Shown one piece after another: positions 17,116-26,450 of a stretch of 64,000 nucleotides of DNA. Within the stretch, counting starts at the first letter, position 1. Each line of letters begins with the position of its first letter. The notes beneath the pieces are model-generated. The model worked only from the letters and a program-made list of their open reading frames with translations. It ran no database searches and was not told the origin of the DNA. Origin of the DNA: Streptomyces sp. NBC_00820 (lineage in GTDB: Bacteria > Actinomycetota > Actinomycetes > Streptomycetales > Streptomycetaceae); NCBI RefSeq assembly GCF_036347055.1, contig NZ_CP108882.1:186001-250000 (forward strand). The letters run 5' to 3'. The translations under genes were made by a program, and so were the position numbers.

Positions 17116-17685
17116 GTGACCGTGACGTGTAGCGACCGACGACGTGATCTGGGGCTGCTGTTGCTCCGCTTGGGTGTCGGCGGCACGCTGGCCGCACATG
17201 GCTCGCAGAAGCTGTTCGGCTGGTTCGGCGGGGGCGGCATCGAGGGCACTGCCCAGTTCATGGACTCCGTCGGCTTCGAGCCGGGCAAGCTGAGCGCGAT
17301 GGCCGCCGGGATCGGCGAGGGAGGCGGCGGCACTCTGCTGGCCCTCGGCCTCGCCACGCCCGCCGCCGGGGCGCTCGCGGCCGGTGCCATGGCGGGCGCG
17401 ACCGCGGTGACCTGGCCCAACGGCTTCTTCGCCCAGAAGGGCGGCTTCGAACTCTCTGGCGTCCTTGGCGCGGCCACCGTGGCCCTCGCCATCTCGGGCC
17501 CCGGCCGCTACTCCTTCGACCACGTCTTTCGTAATGTGTTCAACCGTCCATGGATGGTCCCCGTGGCACTGGCCGTGGCGGGCGCGGGGACGGCAGTGGT
17601 GGTGAGCAGGCGTGACAAGCACGTGCAGAAGCTCAAGGAGCAGAAGACGGCAAGGGCGACGGTGGCGGCGGCCAAGACGGGATAG
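17116..17685 (+). CDS. DoxX-family membrane protein
   Basis: A 189-residue membrane protein from GTG 17116 (GGAG six bases before). The DoxX signature is at the N-terminus: LGLLLLRLGVGGTLAAHGSQ then KLFGWFGGGG, followed by a second segment with MAAGIGEGGGGTLLALGLAT and NGFFAQKGGFELS. Four transmembrane helices and a basic tail (SRRDKHVQKLKEQK). DoxX proteins are often linked to thiol redox balance; a thioredoxin-reductase remnant lies just downstream. Confidence 0.88.
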   Translation: MTVTCSDRRRDLGLLLLRLGVGGTLAAHGSQKLFGWFGGGGIEGTAQFMDSVGFEPGKLSAMAAGIGEGGGGTLLALGLATPAAGALAAGAMAGATAVTWPNGFFAQKGGFELSGVLGAATVALAISGPGRYSFDHVFRNVFNRPWMVPVALAVAGAGTAVVVSRRDKHVQKLKEQKTARATVAAAKTG

Positions 17686-18019
17686 CCGGTCTCCTGACCG
17701 CCTGCGGGGGCAGTCCCCGTCGTCAAGGGGACCCGTGTGGCCCAGGTGCGAGGTATGGAAGCTCACGACGGTTTGATGACAGCGACTCGCAAGCCAGGGC
17801 CGGCGGACCGGGGCTGAAGACCAAAGTGGACGATCGACGGAGATAGTCCATGTCCACCAAGGCATCCCCCATGACCTTCGGACTCGGCTCCTTCGGGGAT
17901 CTTCCCCTCGCACGAAGTGCGAACCGGTGCAGTCCAGTTCCTCCACCCGGCGAGGCAAGGCGATGCGAGCGCCGAACTTCCGGGCGCGGCCCGGATGTCA
18001 CGACGACCGTCGCCTATCC

Positions 18020-18191
18020 GGACGGCTCCCACCCCGCGAGCATGGAGACCAGCGTGCCCGGCATCTTCGCCGTCGGCGACGTGCGTTCGGGCTCCGTCAA
18101 GCGCGTGGCCTCCGCTGTCGGGGAGGGATCCATCGTCATCTCCGATGTGCACCGTGCCCTGGCCGCCGCCCGGCACACCGTCACCGGCTGA
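18020..18191 (+). pseudogene. Thioredoxin-reductase-like flavoprotein C-terminal remnant
   Basis: The last 50 residues before the stop at 18191 read METSVPGIFAVGDVRSGSVK then RVASAVGEGSIVISDVHRAL. This is the second FAD-binding motif and end of low-molecular-weight thioredoxin-reductase-like enzymes. Upstream frames (17700-18020) hold no FAD or NAD domains, so some 270 residues are missing. Confidence 0.75.
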
Positions 18192-18516
18192 GACGGAGCG
18201 CAGCGGTGCTCACGGCCCGGAAGGGGGTGGGTAGTCCGTCCGGATCCGGCGCTGATCACGATCGCATCTGTTCCGCCTTTTCGGGTTTCCGCGTACCGGA
18301 TCCCTTTTGGTTATGAGATGAACTCGAATACCTAAGCCAGCCTTTTTGAACGACAGGGCCATTACTTCACCGCGCCGATCACCCGCCAGCGCCGCAAGTT
18401 GCTCCCGGTCACACGCCGCGTTACTTTTGGTGCCTGTGAACAGTTGAGCAGGGGCCCGTCATGCTCCGGGCTCCTCATCATTTGCGCTTTCTACTCTTAT
18501 CGCGGGAGAAGTGCTC
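18192..18516. other. Intergenic region before the DJ-1 gene
   Basis: Lower GC than its surroundings around 18265-18380. No gene recognised; it probably carries the promoter of the DJ-1/PfpI gene, but I cannot assign boxes with confidence. Confidence 0.4.
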
Positions 18517-19212
18517 ATGGCCAAAATCCTCTTCGTGCTGACCGGTGCGAGTTACTGGACGTTGCGGGACGGTCACCGGCACCCGACCGGCTACTGGGCC
18601 GAGGAGTTCGTCGCCCCGTACACCGTGTTCACCAAGGACGGCCATCAGGTCACCGTCGCCTCGCCGGGGGGTGTCGTGCCGGTCGTGGACACGATGAGCC
18701 TGCGGCCCAGCATGGTCGGCGGCGAGGACAACGCACTGGCGCTGGAAGCCGCGATCGAGGCCGCGGACGAACTGCGCCACCCCGTCCCCCTCGACGAGGT
18801 GGACCTCGATGACTTCGACGCGGTCTACTATCCCGGCGGTCACGGCCCGATGGAGGACCTGGCCGTCGACGCGGACTCCGGCCGACTGCTGCGCGAGGCG
18901 CTGGACTCCGGCAAGCCTCTCGGCATCGTCTGCCACGCTCCGGCCGCGATCCTCGCGACCCGTGACGACAACGGTGACACTCCTTTCGCCGGCTATCGCG
19001 TGGCCGGGTTCAGCAACGAGGAGGAGGCGGGTGTCGGTTTCGCCGACAGGGCCAAGTGGCTGCTGGAGGACGAGCTGAAGAAGCTGCCCACCGACTACTC
19101 GCGGGGGCCGGCGTGGGAGCCGTACACAGTGGTGGACCGCACCCTTTACACGGGACAGAACCCCGCGTCCTCCGGACCGCTCGCCGAGGAGATCCTCAAG
19201 GTCCTCACCTGA
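18517..19212 (+). CDS. DJ-1/PfpI (Hsp31-like) glutamine amidotransferase-fold protein
   Basis: A 231-residue cytoplasmic protein from ATG 18517 (GGAGAA at 18505-18510). The DJ-1/PfpI core is plain: VLTGASYW at the first strand, KDGHQVTVASPGG, AVYYPGGHGPMEDL with the oxyanion Gly pair, and the nucleophile elbow GIVCHAPAAIL with the catalytic Cys. The form with the long insertion is typical of Hsp31-like chaperone/glyoxalase III proteins that detoxify methylglyoxal. It precedes an aldo-keto reductase, which would suit carbonyl stress defence (inference). Confidence 0.9.
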   Translation: MAKILFVLTGASYWTLRDGHRHPTGYWAEEFVAPYTVFTKDGHQVTVASPGGVVPVVDTMSLRPSMVGGEDNALALEAAIEAADELRHPVPLDEVDLDDFDAVYYPGGHGPMEDLAVDADSGRLLREALDSGKPLGIVCHAPAAILATRDDNGDTPFAGYRVAGFSNEEEAGVGFADRAKWLLEDELKKLPTDYSRGPAWEPYTVVDRTLYTGQNPASSGPLAEEILKVLT

Positions 19213-19480
19213 GCGGAGCCGTGAGCCATAGAGCCCCCTCGCCGCTCGCGGGTGTCCGTGCTTCGAGGGTGTCCGCGCCGGGGACCGCGGTACGGCCACG
19301 CGCCGTTAATCACCAAGGAACTCACCCCGAATACACGCATTTCAATTGCAGCCTCCGAGTACGGCGAATGCGGGATTATTCTTCCGTCCGAGCACGGGGC
19401 AGGGTCCCGAATTCACCGGCCGGGCACGAGGGCGACGCGAACAGAGAACGCGAACACCGAAATCCACGAAGGAACCGATC

Positions 19481-20491
19481 ATGGCCCTCGACCAAGTCCT
19501 CCCGCAGCGCATCGGCTTCGGCACGGCCCCCCTGGGGAACATGTTCCGCGCCGTCCCGGACGAAGAGGTGTCGGCGACGCTGGACGCCGCCTGGGACCAG
19601 GGCATCCGCTATTTCGACTCGGCCCCGCTGTACGGAGCCGGGCTCGCCGAGATCCGCCTGGGTGAACTGCTGTCCCAGAAGCCGCGGGACGAGTTCGTGC
19701 TGTCCTCGAAGGTGGGCCGGGTGATTCTCGACGAGGTCGAACCCGGGAGCCGGGATCTGGGGGACAAGGGCGACCTGTTCGCGCACGGAAGGCGCAACAA
19801 GATCCTGCACGACTGGACGGGCGACGCCACCGAGCGCTCCATCGAAGGCAGCCTGGAACGCCTCGGAGTGGACCGGCTGGACATCGTCTGGGTGCACGAC
19901 ATCGCCCAGGACTTCTACGGCGACCTGTGGCTGAGCAAGTTCGAGGAAGCACGGACCGGAGCCTTCCGGGTGCTGTCCCGGCTGCGGGACGAGGGCGTCA
20001 TCAAGGCCTGGGGGCTCGGGGTCAACCGCACCGAACCCATCGAGCTCACCCTCGAACTGGACGAGCCGAAGCCCGACGGCTTCCTGCTGGCCGGCCGGTA
20101 CACCCTCCTGGACCACGCGCACGCCTTGCAGCGACTGCTGCCCATGGCCGAGCAGCAGGACGTCGGCATGGTCGTGGGCGGCCCCTACAGTTCCGGCATC
20201 CTCGCCGGCGGTACCCACTTCGAGTACCAGGACGCGCCCCCGGAGATCATCGAGCGGGTCAAGCGCATCAAGGAGATCGCCGACCGGCACGGTGTCTCGA
20301 TCAAGGCCGCCGCGCTCCAGTTCTCCCTCGCCCATCCGGTGAGCAACGCCGTCATCCCCGGCGCGACCAAGCCCAGCCGCATCACCGAGGACCTCGCCGC
20401 ACTGCACGAGGAGATCCCCGTCGAGTTCTGGCGAGAACTCCGTGAGGCGGACCTCGTGAGCCCCCTGGCACCCCTGCCGGGCGGCGTCTGA
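19481..20491 (+). CDS. Aldo-keto reductase (pyridoxal/fucose dehydrogenase type)
   Basis: A 336-residue NAD(P)-dependent TIM barrel starting at ATG 19481 (AAGGA upstream). The catalytic tetrad can be placed: Asp in RYFDSAPLYG, Tyr in the same block, Lys in FVLSSKVGR, His in IVWVHDIAQD. The cofactor end NAVIPGATKPSRI and the loop WGLGVNRTEP match the group containing pyridoxal 4-dehydrogenase, D-threo-aldose and L-fucose dehydrogenase. Neighbours DJ-1 and SRPBCC are on the same strand. Confidence 0.92.
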   Translation: MALDQVLPQRIGFGTAPLGNMFRAVPDEEVSATLDAAWDQGIRYFDSAPLYGAGLAEIRLGELLSQKPRDEFVLSSKVGRVILDEVEPGSRDLGDKGDLFAHGRRNKILHDWTGDATERSIEGSLERLGVDRLDIVWVHDIAQDFYGDLWLSKFEEARTGAFRVLSRLRDEGVIKAWGLGVNRTEPIELTLELDEPKPDGFLLAGRYTLLDHAHALQRLLPMAEQQDVGMVVGGPYSSGILAGGTHFEYQDAPPEIIERVKRIKEIADRHGVSIKAAALQFSLAHPVSNAVIPGATKPSRITEDLAALHEEIPVEFWRELREADLVSPLAPLPGGV

Positions 20492-20560
20492 ACCCGCCGG
20501 GCGCCTCTGCCTCTCCCCCACCCCGCACTGCCTCCTCTTCGACGAGCTTGGAGACGCGCC

Positions 20561-20977
20561 ATGGCATCCACATCGGTGAGCCGGATCGTCCCGGCCTCCC
20601 CCGAACACGTATGGCGGCTGATCGGCGGCTTCGATTCGCTGCCGGACTGGCTCCCGTTCATCCCCTCCAGCACGCTGGAGGACGGTGGCCGCATGAGAAG
20701 GCTCAGCGACGCGGAGGGCCAGACCATCGTCGAACGGCTGATCTCGTTCGACGAGGAGCAGCGCTTCTACAGTTACTCCATCGTCGAAGCCCCCTTCCCC
20801 GTGACCGACTACCTGTCCACCCTGCGCGTCTACGCCGTCACCGGGGACGACGCGGTCAGCGAGGTGCAGTGGTCGGGACGGTTCACGCCGCGGGACGTCC
20901 CGGACGCCGACGTCGTCGCTCTCTTCACCGGGATCTACAGCGACGGCCTGGAGGCGCTGCGGAAGGCACTGGGCTGA
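20561..20977 (+). CDS. SRPBCC-family (polyketide cyclase-like) protein
   Basis: A 138-residue single START/Bet v1 fold: VSRIVPASPEHVWRLIGGFD, then LPDWLPFIPSSTLED, VERLISFDEEQRFYSYSIVE, and the long C-terminal helix VVALFTGIYSDGLEALRKAL. It binds hydrophobic small molecules in this superfamily; no catalytic residue can be named. It starts 70 bp after the aldo-keto reductase and may share its transcript. Confidence 0.88.
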   Translation: MASTSVSRIVPASPEHVWRLIGGFDSLPDWLPFIPSSTLEDGGRMRRLSDAEGQTIVERLISFDEEQRFYSYSIVEAPFPVTDYLSTLRVYAVTGDDAVSEVQWSGRFTPRDVPDADVVALFTGIYSDGLEALRKALG

Positions 20978-20998
20978 CGCGGAGGCGGTGCGACCGGC

Positions 20999-21913
20999 AT
21001 GCTTCTCGCGGTCATCTTCGCCGTATTGGCCGCCGCCAGTAACGCACTGGGCACCGTGCTTCAGCGGCGGGCGGTGGTCCATGTGCCCGACTCCCGTGGG
21101 CAGGGACTCCGTCTCGTCCGCGACCTGCTGCGCAATCCCGCCTGGTTCGTCGGGATCCTGGGAACCGTCTTCGCGGCGCTGTTCCAGGCCCTGGCCCTGA
21201 TGTGGGGGTCGCTGGCGACCGTACAGCCGATCTTCATCCTCGAACTCCCGCTGGCTCTCGTGATCGGCAGCGCGGTCTCCCGGGTCGGCGTGTCCCGGAA
21301 GGCGTGGGGGTGCGTGATCTGCATCTTCGTCGGCCTGACCGTAGCCCTGTTCTCGGCCGCGCCCTCCGGCGGGCGGCCGCAGGTGCCCGGCATGTGGTGG
21401 GTGCCGACGCTCGTCGTCCTCGGCGGTCTCGGTGCGGCACTCGTCCTCGCCGGCCTGCGGCGCCCTCAGGGACTGGCGCGGGCCGCCTGCCTGGCGGCAG
21501 CGGCGGCGGTCGGCAACGCTCTCACGGCCGCCTTGGTGAAGTCCTCCATGTACGTCCTGTCGCAGCAGGGGGCGGCGGGGTTCTTCCTGGCCTGGCAGAC
21601 CTACGGCTTCGCGATCGCCGGCTCGGTGTCCATCCTCCTGCTGGGCTACGCGATGCAAGGGGGCCCGCTCATCGGCTCCCAGCCCGCGCTCACGCTCGGG
21701 GACGCCACGGTGAGCTTCTTCCTCGGGGTGACGCTCTACGCGGAGTCTCCCCGCGGAGGATGGTGGCTCCTGCCCGCGCTCCTGGGTGCCACCCTGGTGG
21801 TCTACGGAGTGTTCGCGCTGTCCCGCACCCGCTGTCTCGCCAAGTGTGTCTGCCCCGAGGAGGAGGGCCAGGGCGAGCCGCAGCACGGTCGGCCGGCGGC
21901 CGAGGCCATGTGA
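20999..21913 (+). CDS. DMT-like multidrug/metabolite permease
   Basis: A 304-residue membrane protein with nine to ten hydrophobic segments, starting at ATG 20999, 21 bp after the SRPBCC gene. The first helix (LLAVIFAVLAAASNALGTVL) and second (FQALALMWGSLATVQPIFIL) are typical of the DMT/EamA-related proteins abundant in actinobacteria. It ends with a Cys/Glu tail (CLAKCVCPEEEGQG). Substrate unknown. Confidence 0.82.
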   Translation: MLLAVIFAVLAAASNALGTVLQRRAVVHVPDSRGQGLRLVRDLLRNPAWFVGILGTVFAALFQALALMWGSLATVQPIFILELPLALVIGSAVSRVGVSRKAWGCVICIFVGLTVALFSAAPSGGRPQVPGMWWVPTLVVLGGLGAALVLAGLRRPQGLARAACLAAAAAVGNALTAALVKSSMYVLSQQGAAGFFLAWQTYGFAIAGSVSILLLGYAMQGGPLIGSQPALTLGDATVSFFLGVTLYAESPRGGWWLLPALLGATLVVYGVFALSRTRCLAKCVCPEEEGQGEPQHGRPAAEAM

Positions 21914-21985
21914 CACTCCCCCGGCACCCGTCGTTTCGGGACGCCACGTCCGTACATCGCCGCGACGGCACCTTGCGACCTTGCG

Positions 21986-22741
21986 CTACCGCCACGCGGA
22001 AGCGGCGGCCGCGGCGCGGACGGGGCCGTCGATGTCGGCCTGGAGGCGGCGCATCGTATCGAGGCGGTCCGCCATCCAGACCATTCTCACGGCCGTCGCC
22101 GCGCCCTGTTCCGTGCCCGCCGTCAGGTCGCGCCGCACGCTTTCCCGGAGGGCCACGTCCACTACCGAGCGGCTCACCGGAGGACCCGGCGCGCCGCCGC
22201 CGGCCAGCGCTTCGCCCGCCGACTCGAACCACGTCACGACCGACTCGCAGGAACCGAGGATCTCGACGCCCGCCGCGCCCCGGTCGCCCGCGCGCGTGTG
22301 TCCCGCGCGTGACCACAGGTCGGTGACGGCGTCGGCGGGCAGCCGCAGGATGGCGACCGCGTCCCGAGCGCGGTCACGTCGGCCAGCGCGAGGTGCTTGG
22401 TGCCGCGTTCGGCGAGGTATTCACGGAAGGCGGCGTCGAGCCGACGCGCGGAGGCCGACGCACGCCGTCGGTCGTAGTCGCCGGAGGCCGGGGCCGGGGC
22501 TGCGGCTGCGGCTCCCGGTCCGTCGCATCGCCTCAGTCCGGATACGACGGCACCGCGCAGATGCTGGGCGCCGTCGGAGAAGGCCTCGCACAGCACGCGA
22601 CCCAGTGCGGCGGCGGCGCCCCGGGGCCGGAACAGCAGGCCGACCACCAGGCTGACGGCGCATCCGAGGGCCACGTCCTCGATCCTGACCAGCCCGAGCC
22701 GCCAACCCTCGGGGGCGATGACGCTGAAGAGGACCAACCCT
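21986..22741 (-). pseudogene. FUSC-family aromatic-acid exporter, N-terminally deleted and frameshifted
   Basis: From 22741 down: VLFSVIAPEGWRLGLVRIED, VALGCAVSLVVGLLFRPRGA, then LDAAFREYLAERGTKHLALA, the C-terminal half of FUSC proteins. Near 22365 the frame shifts: the continuation (AVAILRLPADAVTDLWSRAG to the stop at 21986, with VTWFESAGEALAGGGAPGPP) is in another frame. The first half with its transmembrane helices is missing and is replaced at about 22741 by the start of an XRE regulator. Confidence 0.8.
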
Positions 22742-22757
22742 GCTCCAGACGGGTGTA

Positions 22758-22919
22758 CTAGTCGGTGCTGACCGAGGCGAGCAGGGCCACTTCCTCCCGG
22801 CGCAGGCCCGTGACGCAGCGCCGACCGCCGGGATCCGCCAGCCCCACCATGGCCGGGCTGAGGTCCATCCGCCGGGCCTTGAGGAACGCACCCAACTCGC
22901 TGCGGTTGCTGCTGCTCAT
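22758..22919 (-). pseudogene. MmyB-like XRE regulator fragment with nonsense codon
   Basis: ATG 22919 starts SNRSELGAFLKARRMDLSPA, then GLRREEVALLASVSTD and a TAG at 22760-22758, after which the same frame continues YTRLEQG before joining FUSC sequence. Intact relatives read D-Y-Y-T-R-L-E-Q-G here, so a Tyr codon became TAG. Only the HTH start remains. The divergent alpha/beta hydrolase at 23195 is the usual partner of such regulators. Confidence 0.75.
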
Positions 22920-22966
22920 GCAACTAATTCTTACAGCGTGGGGCTCCTTTTGTGAGGGGGCCGGTC

Positions 22967-22998
22967 TTGTCCCAGGACAGCCTTGTCGGGGGACAAGG
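22967..22998. promoter_or_regulatory. Two adjacent TTGTC/GACAA palindromes upstream of the hydrolase gene
   Basis: TGTCC-CA-GGACA at 22968-22979 and CCTTGTC-GGGG-GACAAGG at 22981-22998 share the half-site TTGTC. They lie between the broken XRE gene and the divergent hydrolase and are a likely binding site of the original regulator. Confidence 0.55.
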
Positions 22999-23194
22999 AT
23001 GGCCCATTGCAGAGGTGTGCAATGCGTGCCAACTTGAATGTGCGACCCGCCGGAATTGCTGGGCGTCAAAATGAACAGACACCTGTCTGGCGATCCAGAA
23101 CTGCTGCTCTCCAGCGAGAGCAAGTGGGCACTACGTGCCGATCGCTCGCAGGTGGCAGCAGTGGGAGTACACCGCTCCCCGAGGAGAAAACGAA

Positions 23195-24130
23195 ATGACC
23201 AACGACAACGTCAAGCCGGTCCGTGTCAAGGGCTTGGCTTGGGATATCGCGGCAGACATCTACTTCCCGCCGGGATTCGACGAGACTCAGAAGTACCCCG
23301 CGATCATCAGCGCCCACCCGACCGGCAGCTGTAAGGAGCAGACCTCGGGCCACGTGTACGGCACGGCGCTGGCCCAGGAAGGGTTCGTCGTGATCGCGTT
23401 CGACGCCAGCTTCCAGGGCGCCAGCGGCGGCGAACCACGGTTTACCGAGGACCCCGCCTTCCGGGTGGGCGACTTCAGCTACGTGATCGACTACCTGGTC
23501 ACGCAGCCCTACGTGGACGAGAACCGCATCGGTGTCCTGGGCATCTGCGGCGGAGGCGGTTACGCCATCAACGCCACGATGACGGAGCGCCGGATCAAGG
23601 CGCTCGGCACCGTCGTCGCAGGCAACGTCGGCCGTCTGATGCGCGAGGGTTTCGTGAACTACGACCCCATTGCCGCGCTGGAGGCCATCGCCGCTCAGCG
23701 CACGGCCGAGGCCCGCGGCGCGGACGGCGTGGTCAATGACCTGCTCCCCGCGTCGCCGGAGGCGGCCAGGGAGGCCGGCCTGACCGAGATCGACCTGTGC
23801 GAGGCGACCGAGTACTACAAGACCGATCGTGGTGGCGCGCCGCACGGCGCAACCAGCTTCCGCTTCTCGCGCCAGGCGGCCCTGGCCAACTGGGATGCCT
23901 TCGACCGGGCCGAGGTGCTGCTGACCCAGCCCATCTGCATCGTGATCGGGGACAGGCCGGGCGGCTTCGGCTCCTACCGTGCCGGCTTCGAGATCTACGG
24001 CCGCGCCGCCTCCAAGGAAAAGGAACTCGTCGTCGTCGAAGGTGCGTCGCACTACGACCTCTACGATCAGCCCAAGCCGGTCGAAGAGGCACTGAGCCAC
24101 CTCGTCCCGTTCTACAAGAAGCACCTCTGA
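23195..24130 (+). CDS. Alpha/beta hydrolase with cysteine nucleophile elbow (YcjY-like)
   Basis: A 311-residue hydrolase from ATG 23195 (GAGGAGAAAACGAA upstream). The fold is evident: YPAIISAHPTGSCKEQTSGH, FVVIAFDASFQGASGGEPRF, then the nucleophile elbow GICGGGGYAI, where Cys stands at the usual Ser, as in dienelactone-hydrolase-like enzymes and the YcjY group. A catalytic His is likely in EGASHYDLYDQP near the C-terminus, the acid near CIVIGDRPGG. Substrate unknown. It diverges from the broken XRE gene. Confidence 0.88.
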   Translation: MTNDNVKPVRVKGLAWDIAADIYFPPGFDETQKYPAIISAHPTGSCKEQTSGHVYGTALAQEGFVVIAFDASFQGASGGEPRFTEDPAFRVGDFSYVIDYLVTQPYVDENRIGVLGICGGGGYAINATMTERRIKALGTVVAGNVGRLMREGFVNYDPIAALEAIAAQRTAEARGADGVVNDLLPASPEAAREAGLTEIDLCEATEYYKTDRGGAPHGATSFRFSRQAALANWDAFDRAEVLLTQPICIVIGDRPGGFGSYRAGFEIYGRAASKEKELVVVEGASHYDLYDQPKPVEEALSHLVPFYKKHL

Positions 24131-24139
24131 CACCGACTC

Positions 24140-24175
24140 GTGGTGGGCGGTCCCGATGCGGGAGTCGCCCACCAC
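24140..24175 (+). terminator. Terminator after the alpha/beta hydrolase gene
   Basis: Outer arms GTGGTGGGCG / CGCCCACCAC with an inner stem TCCCG-ATG-CGGGA, starting 9 bp after the stop codon. Confidence 0.75.
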
Positions 24176-24679
24176 GGATCGGATGGCATCGGCGCGGCTG
24201 CCTACGCGCCAGGTCTGCACGGCACCCGTTCCCCAACGCTGACCAGCGCTGGCAGACCAGTAGCGGGTCGTCCACTGCACAGCGGCGTTCAGCGCCAGGC
24301 CGAGCGCGTCGAACCGGCCCTCCTGGCCCTGCTCGGTGATGCGGCGCAGGGTCCGATGGAGCGACTACGCGCGAGAAATGACGCGACCGCAGCTAGCAGT
24401 GCTTGGTCGTGTTGGCGCAAGGTCTGGCATGGCGCGGTGACAGGTGGGGCAGGAGCCGGTCCAGATCACGAGGAGTGACTGCATCTCGCGAACGACTCGG
24501 TAGAGGCTGAGGCCGGCGCCGCCTCTTTTGGGGATCGGCTCAGTCGCTGCAGGGTGCAGAAGGCGTGGGCGACGGAGACGAGAGTGACGTGGTGGTGCCG
24601 GCCTGGTCAGGTTCGTCCTTCGAAGTGGGCCAAGGCCTGCCGGTTCCTGCCTCACCCCCGATCCGGCCCGCCGGGCAGG
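24176..24679. other. Gene-poor stretch
   Basis: No complete gene. On the - strand around 24365-24500 a frame reads LYRVVREMQSLLVIWTGSCP then TCHRAMPDLAPTRP, which looks like the C-terminal tail of a lost coding sequence, possibly a transposase; I cannot name it. Confidence 0.35.
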
Positions 24680-24958
24680 ATGGCCGCCATTCCCACGCCC
24701 TCGGAACACACCCGTCTGTCCCTCCAGGCGCCCCTCAGCGAACGCGCCTGCGCTGCCTGGCCGCAGATCGACCGGCTGCACGTCCACCACCGCAGAGCTT
24801 TCGCCCACGTGGAAGCGGAACTGACCCACGGCGAACGAGTCAAGCTGATGCGGCTGCGCTACCCCGGCACCACCACCAGGTGGGGCTTCGCTCTCTACCT
24901 GGCCAGCAGCGACAGCTACGAGGACTCCCGCCTGCCCACCGGACCCGTCACACCATGA
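24680..24958 (+). CDS. Conserved Streptomyces hypothetical protein, C-terminally short
   Basis: A 92-residue protein from ATG 24680: AAIPTPSEHTRLSLQAPLSE, then AWPQIDRLHVHHRRAFAHVE, VKLMRLRYPGTTTRWGFALY and LASSDSYEDSRLPTG. Proteins of this pattern are common in Streptomyces and normally run some 25-30 residues further; here the end is cut just after LPTGPVTP. Function unknown. It is convergent with and overlaps by 11 bp the tautomerase gene. Confidence 0.6.
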   Translation: MAAIPTPSEHTRLSLQAPLSERACAAWPQIDRLHVHHRRAFAHVEAELTHGERVKLMRLRYPGTTTRWGFALYLASSDSYEDSRLPTGPVTP

Positions 24959-25310
24959 CACGCTTGTGATAGTTGACCCGGTCGAGGTCGCGCACCTCGA
25001 CTGTCACCTGGACGGTCAAGCCGGGCACCGGCGCAAGATAGCGGCTGGCCGTCTCCAAGGCGATACGACCCAGCTCTTGCTTGGTCTCGGGTGCGCGGCC
25101 CGACAGGATCGCAAGCTCCACGTGGATCATCGCGTTGCTCCCGGAGTCCTCGCCGATGACACTCTCCCCGATTGCGTAGAACCTGGTCTTGAAGTCGTCC
25201 AGCGGACCTTCGAGAAGGCCCGCCGCCGGAGCGTGCAAAGCGAGCGCAAAACCTCGCCGGTCGAAAGCGTCGGTCAGCTCAGCGGAGTACTCAACGGTGA
25301 TCTGCGGCAT
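24948..25310 (-). CDS. 5-carboxymethyl-2-hydroxymuconate isomerase-like tautomerase
   Basis: A 120-residue protein of the tautomerase superfamily, beginning M-PQITVEYSAELTDAFDRRG so that Pro becomes the N-terminal catalytic residue after Met removal. The middle (FYAIGESVIGEDSGSNAMIH then VELAILSGRAPETKQELGRI) matches CHMI proteins, which isomerise ring-cleavage products in homoprotocatechuate breakdown. No other genes of that pathway are nearby, so the substrate may differ. Confidence 0.88.
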   Translation of the reverse strand: MPQITVEYSAELTDAFDRRGFALALHAPAAGLLEGPLDDFKTRFYAIGESVIGEDSGSNAMIHVELAILSGRAPETKQELGRIALETASRYLAPVPGLTVQVTVEVRDLDRVNYHKRVMV

Positions 25311-25567
25311 GAGGAACTCTCAGGTAAGACGATTTTCAAGGGGTTGACCCTGAGAGGGTAGCCAACCGAGGCACTCACCATCTGCGCCGCCACCCACCCC
25401 TCTGACCCACCATCCGACCGCAAGGCGCAGCAGCCGACAGCAAGCCCACACTTCAGCTGAAGCAGCGTGCGCTCCGCCGCGCCAGCAGCTTGATCAACCC
25501 CCGAAGGACTTCCGGAGCCGACCACTAAGCACTACTACTGCCGCGGCAGGCAACGTTCGCCTGCTAG

Positions 25568-26407
25568 TTGGTGACGCGATGGTCGGGTTCGGTTCTCGGC
25601 CGGTGTCGTCGCGGGACACTGTTCGGCATGGCCGAGCGGGTTCAGGCCGAGGGGGTTGTCGACGACATCTCCCCCGAGGGCCTGAGAGTCCTGCTCCGTG
25701 ACGAAGGCGTCTCGTTTCAACGGATAAAGACCTGGAAGACCTCCCGTGATCCGGAGTACGAGGCGAAGAAGGCCAGGGTGGAGCACCTGTACGCGATCGC
25801 CGACGACGAGGTCGTGCCCGAGGAAGACGAACCGACGGTGATCTGGTGCCTGGACGAGTTCGGGCCGATGAACCTGAAGCCGCACCCCGGCCGGCACTGG
25901 GCCGCGAGCAGCGGCAAGGACGCCGATCCCGACCGGGACCCGCGCCCCCGGCGCCGAGCGACCTACAACCGCAACGACGGCGTCCGGCACCTGTTCGCCG
26001 CCTTCAACCTCATCGACGACAAGCTGTTCGGGCACGTCAAGCCCCCAACGAAGCGAGTGCAGTTCCCGGAGTTCTGCCGCTACCTACGCACCCTGCACCC
26101 GCCGACCGCTCGAATAGTGATCCTCTGCGACAACTTCAGCCCGCACCTGACCACGAGGAAGGACGCCCGCGTCGGAGACTGGGCCGCTGCCAACAACGTC
26201 GAGATCGCCTACACCCCGACCAACAGCTCATGGCTCAACCGAATCGAGGCCCAGTTCACCGCGCTGCGCTACTTCGCCCTGGACGGCACCGACCGCCCCA
26301 GCCACAAGGCACAGGCCAGCATGATCCGCCGTTACATCATCTGGCGCAACAACCACGCCACCGATCCCCGACCGCGGCGGGTGGTCGCCCGGGCGAACGT
26401 CGCCTGA
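25568..26407 (+). pseudogene. IS630-family transposase, N-terminally truncated
   Basis: From about 25640 the frame is a good IS630 DDE transposase: ISPEGLRVLLRDEGVSFQRI, KTWKTSRDPEYEAKKARVEH, the first Asp in VIWCLDEFGPMNL, the second in VILCDNFSPHLT, and the Glu in SSWLNRIEAQFTALRYFAL. All three catalytic residues are intact. The N-terminal helix-turn-helix part (about 70 residues) is missing: the 25 residues after ATG 25568 are unrelated. I found no terminal inverted repeats. Confidence 0.85.
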
Positions 26408-26450
26408 CACGCCAGTAGCTACACCTTGGACGGGGTAGGGGCAGCCGCCA

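Noticed and set aside
19376..21916. 846-residue open frame on the - strand
   Set aside because: It runs antisense across four good genes (AKR, SRPBCC, permease and upstream region), a common effect of high third-position GC.
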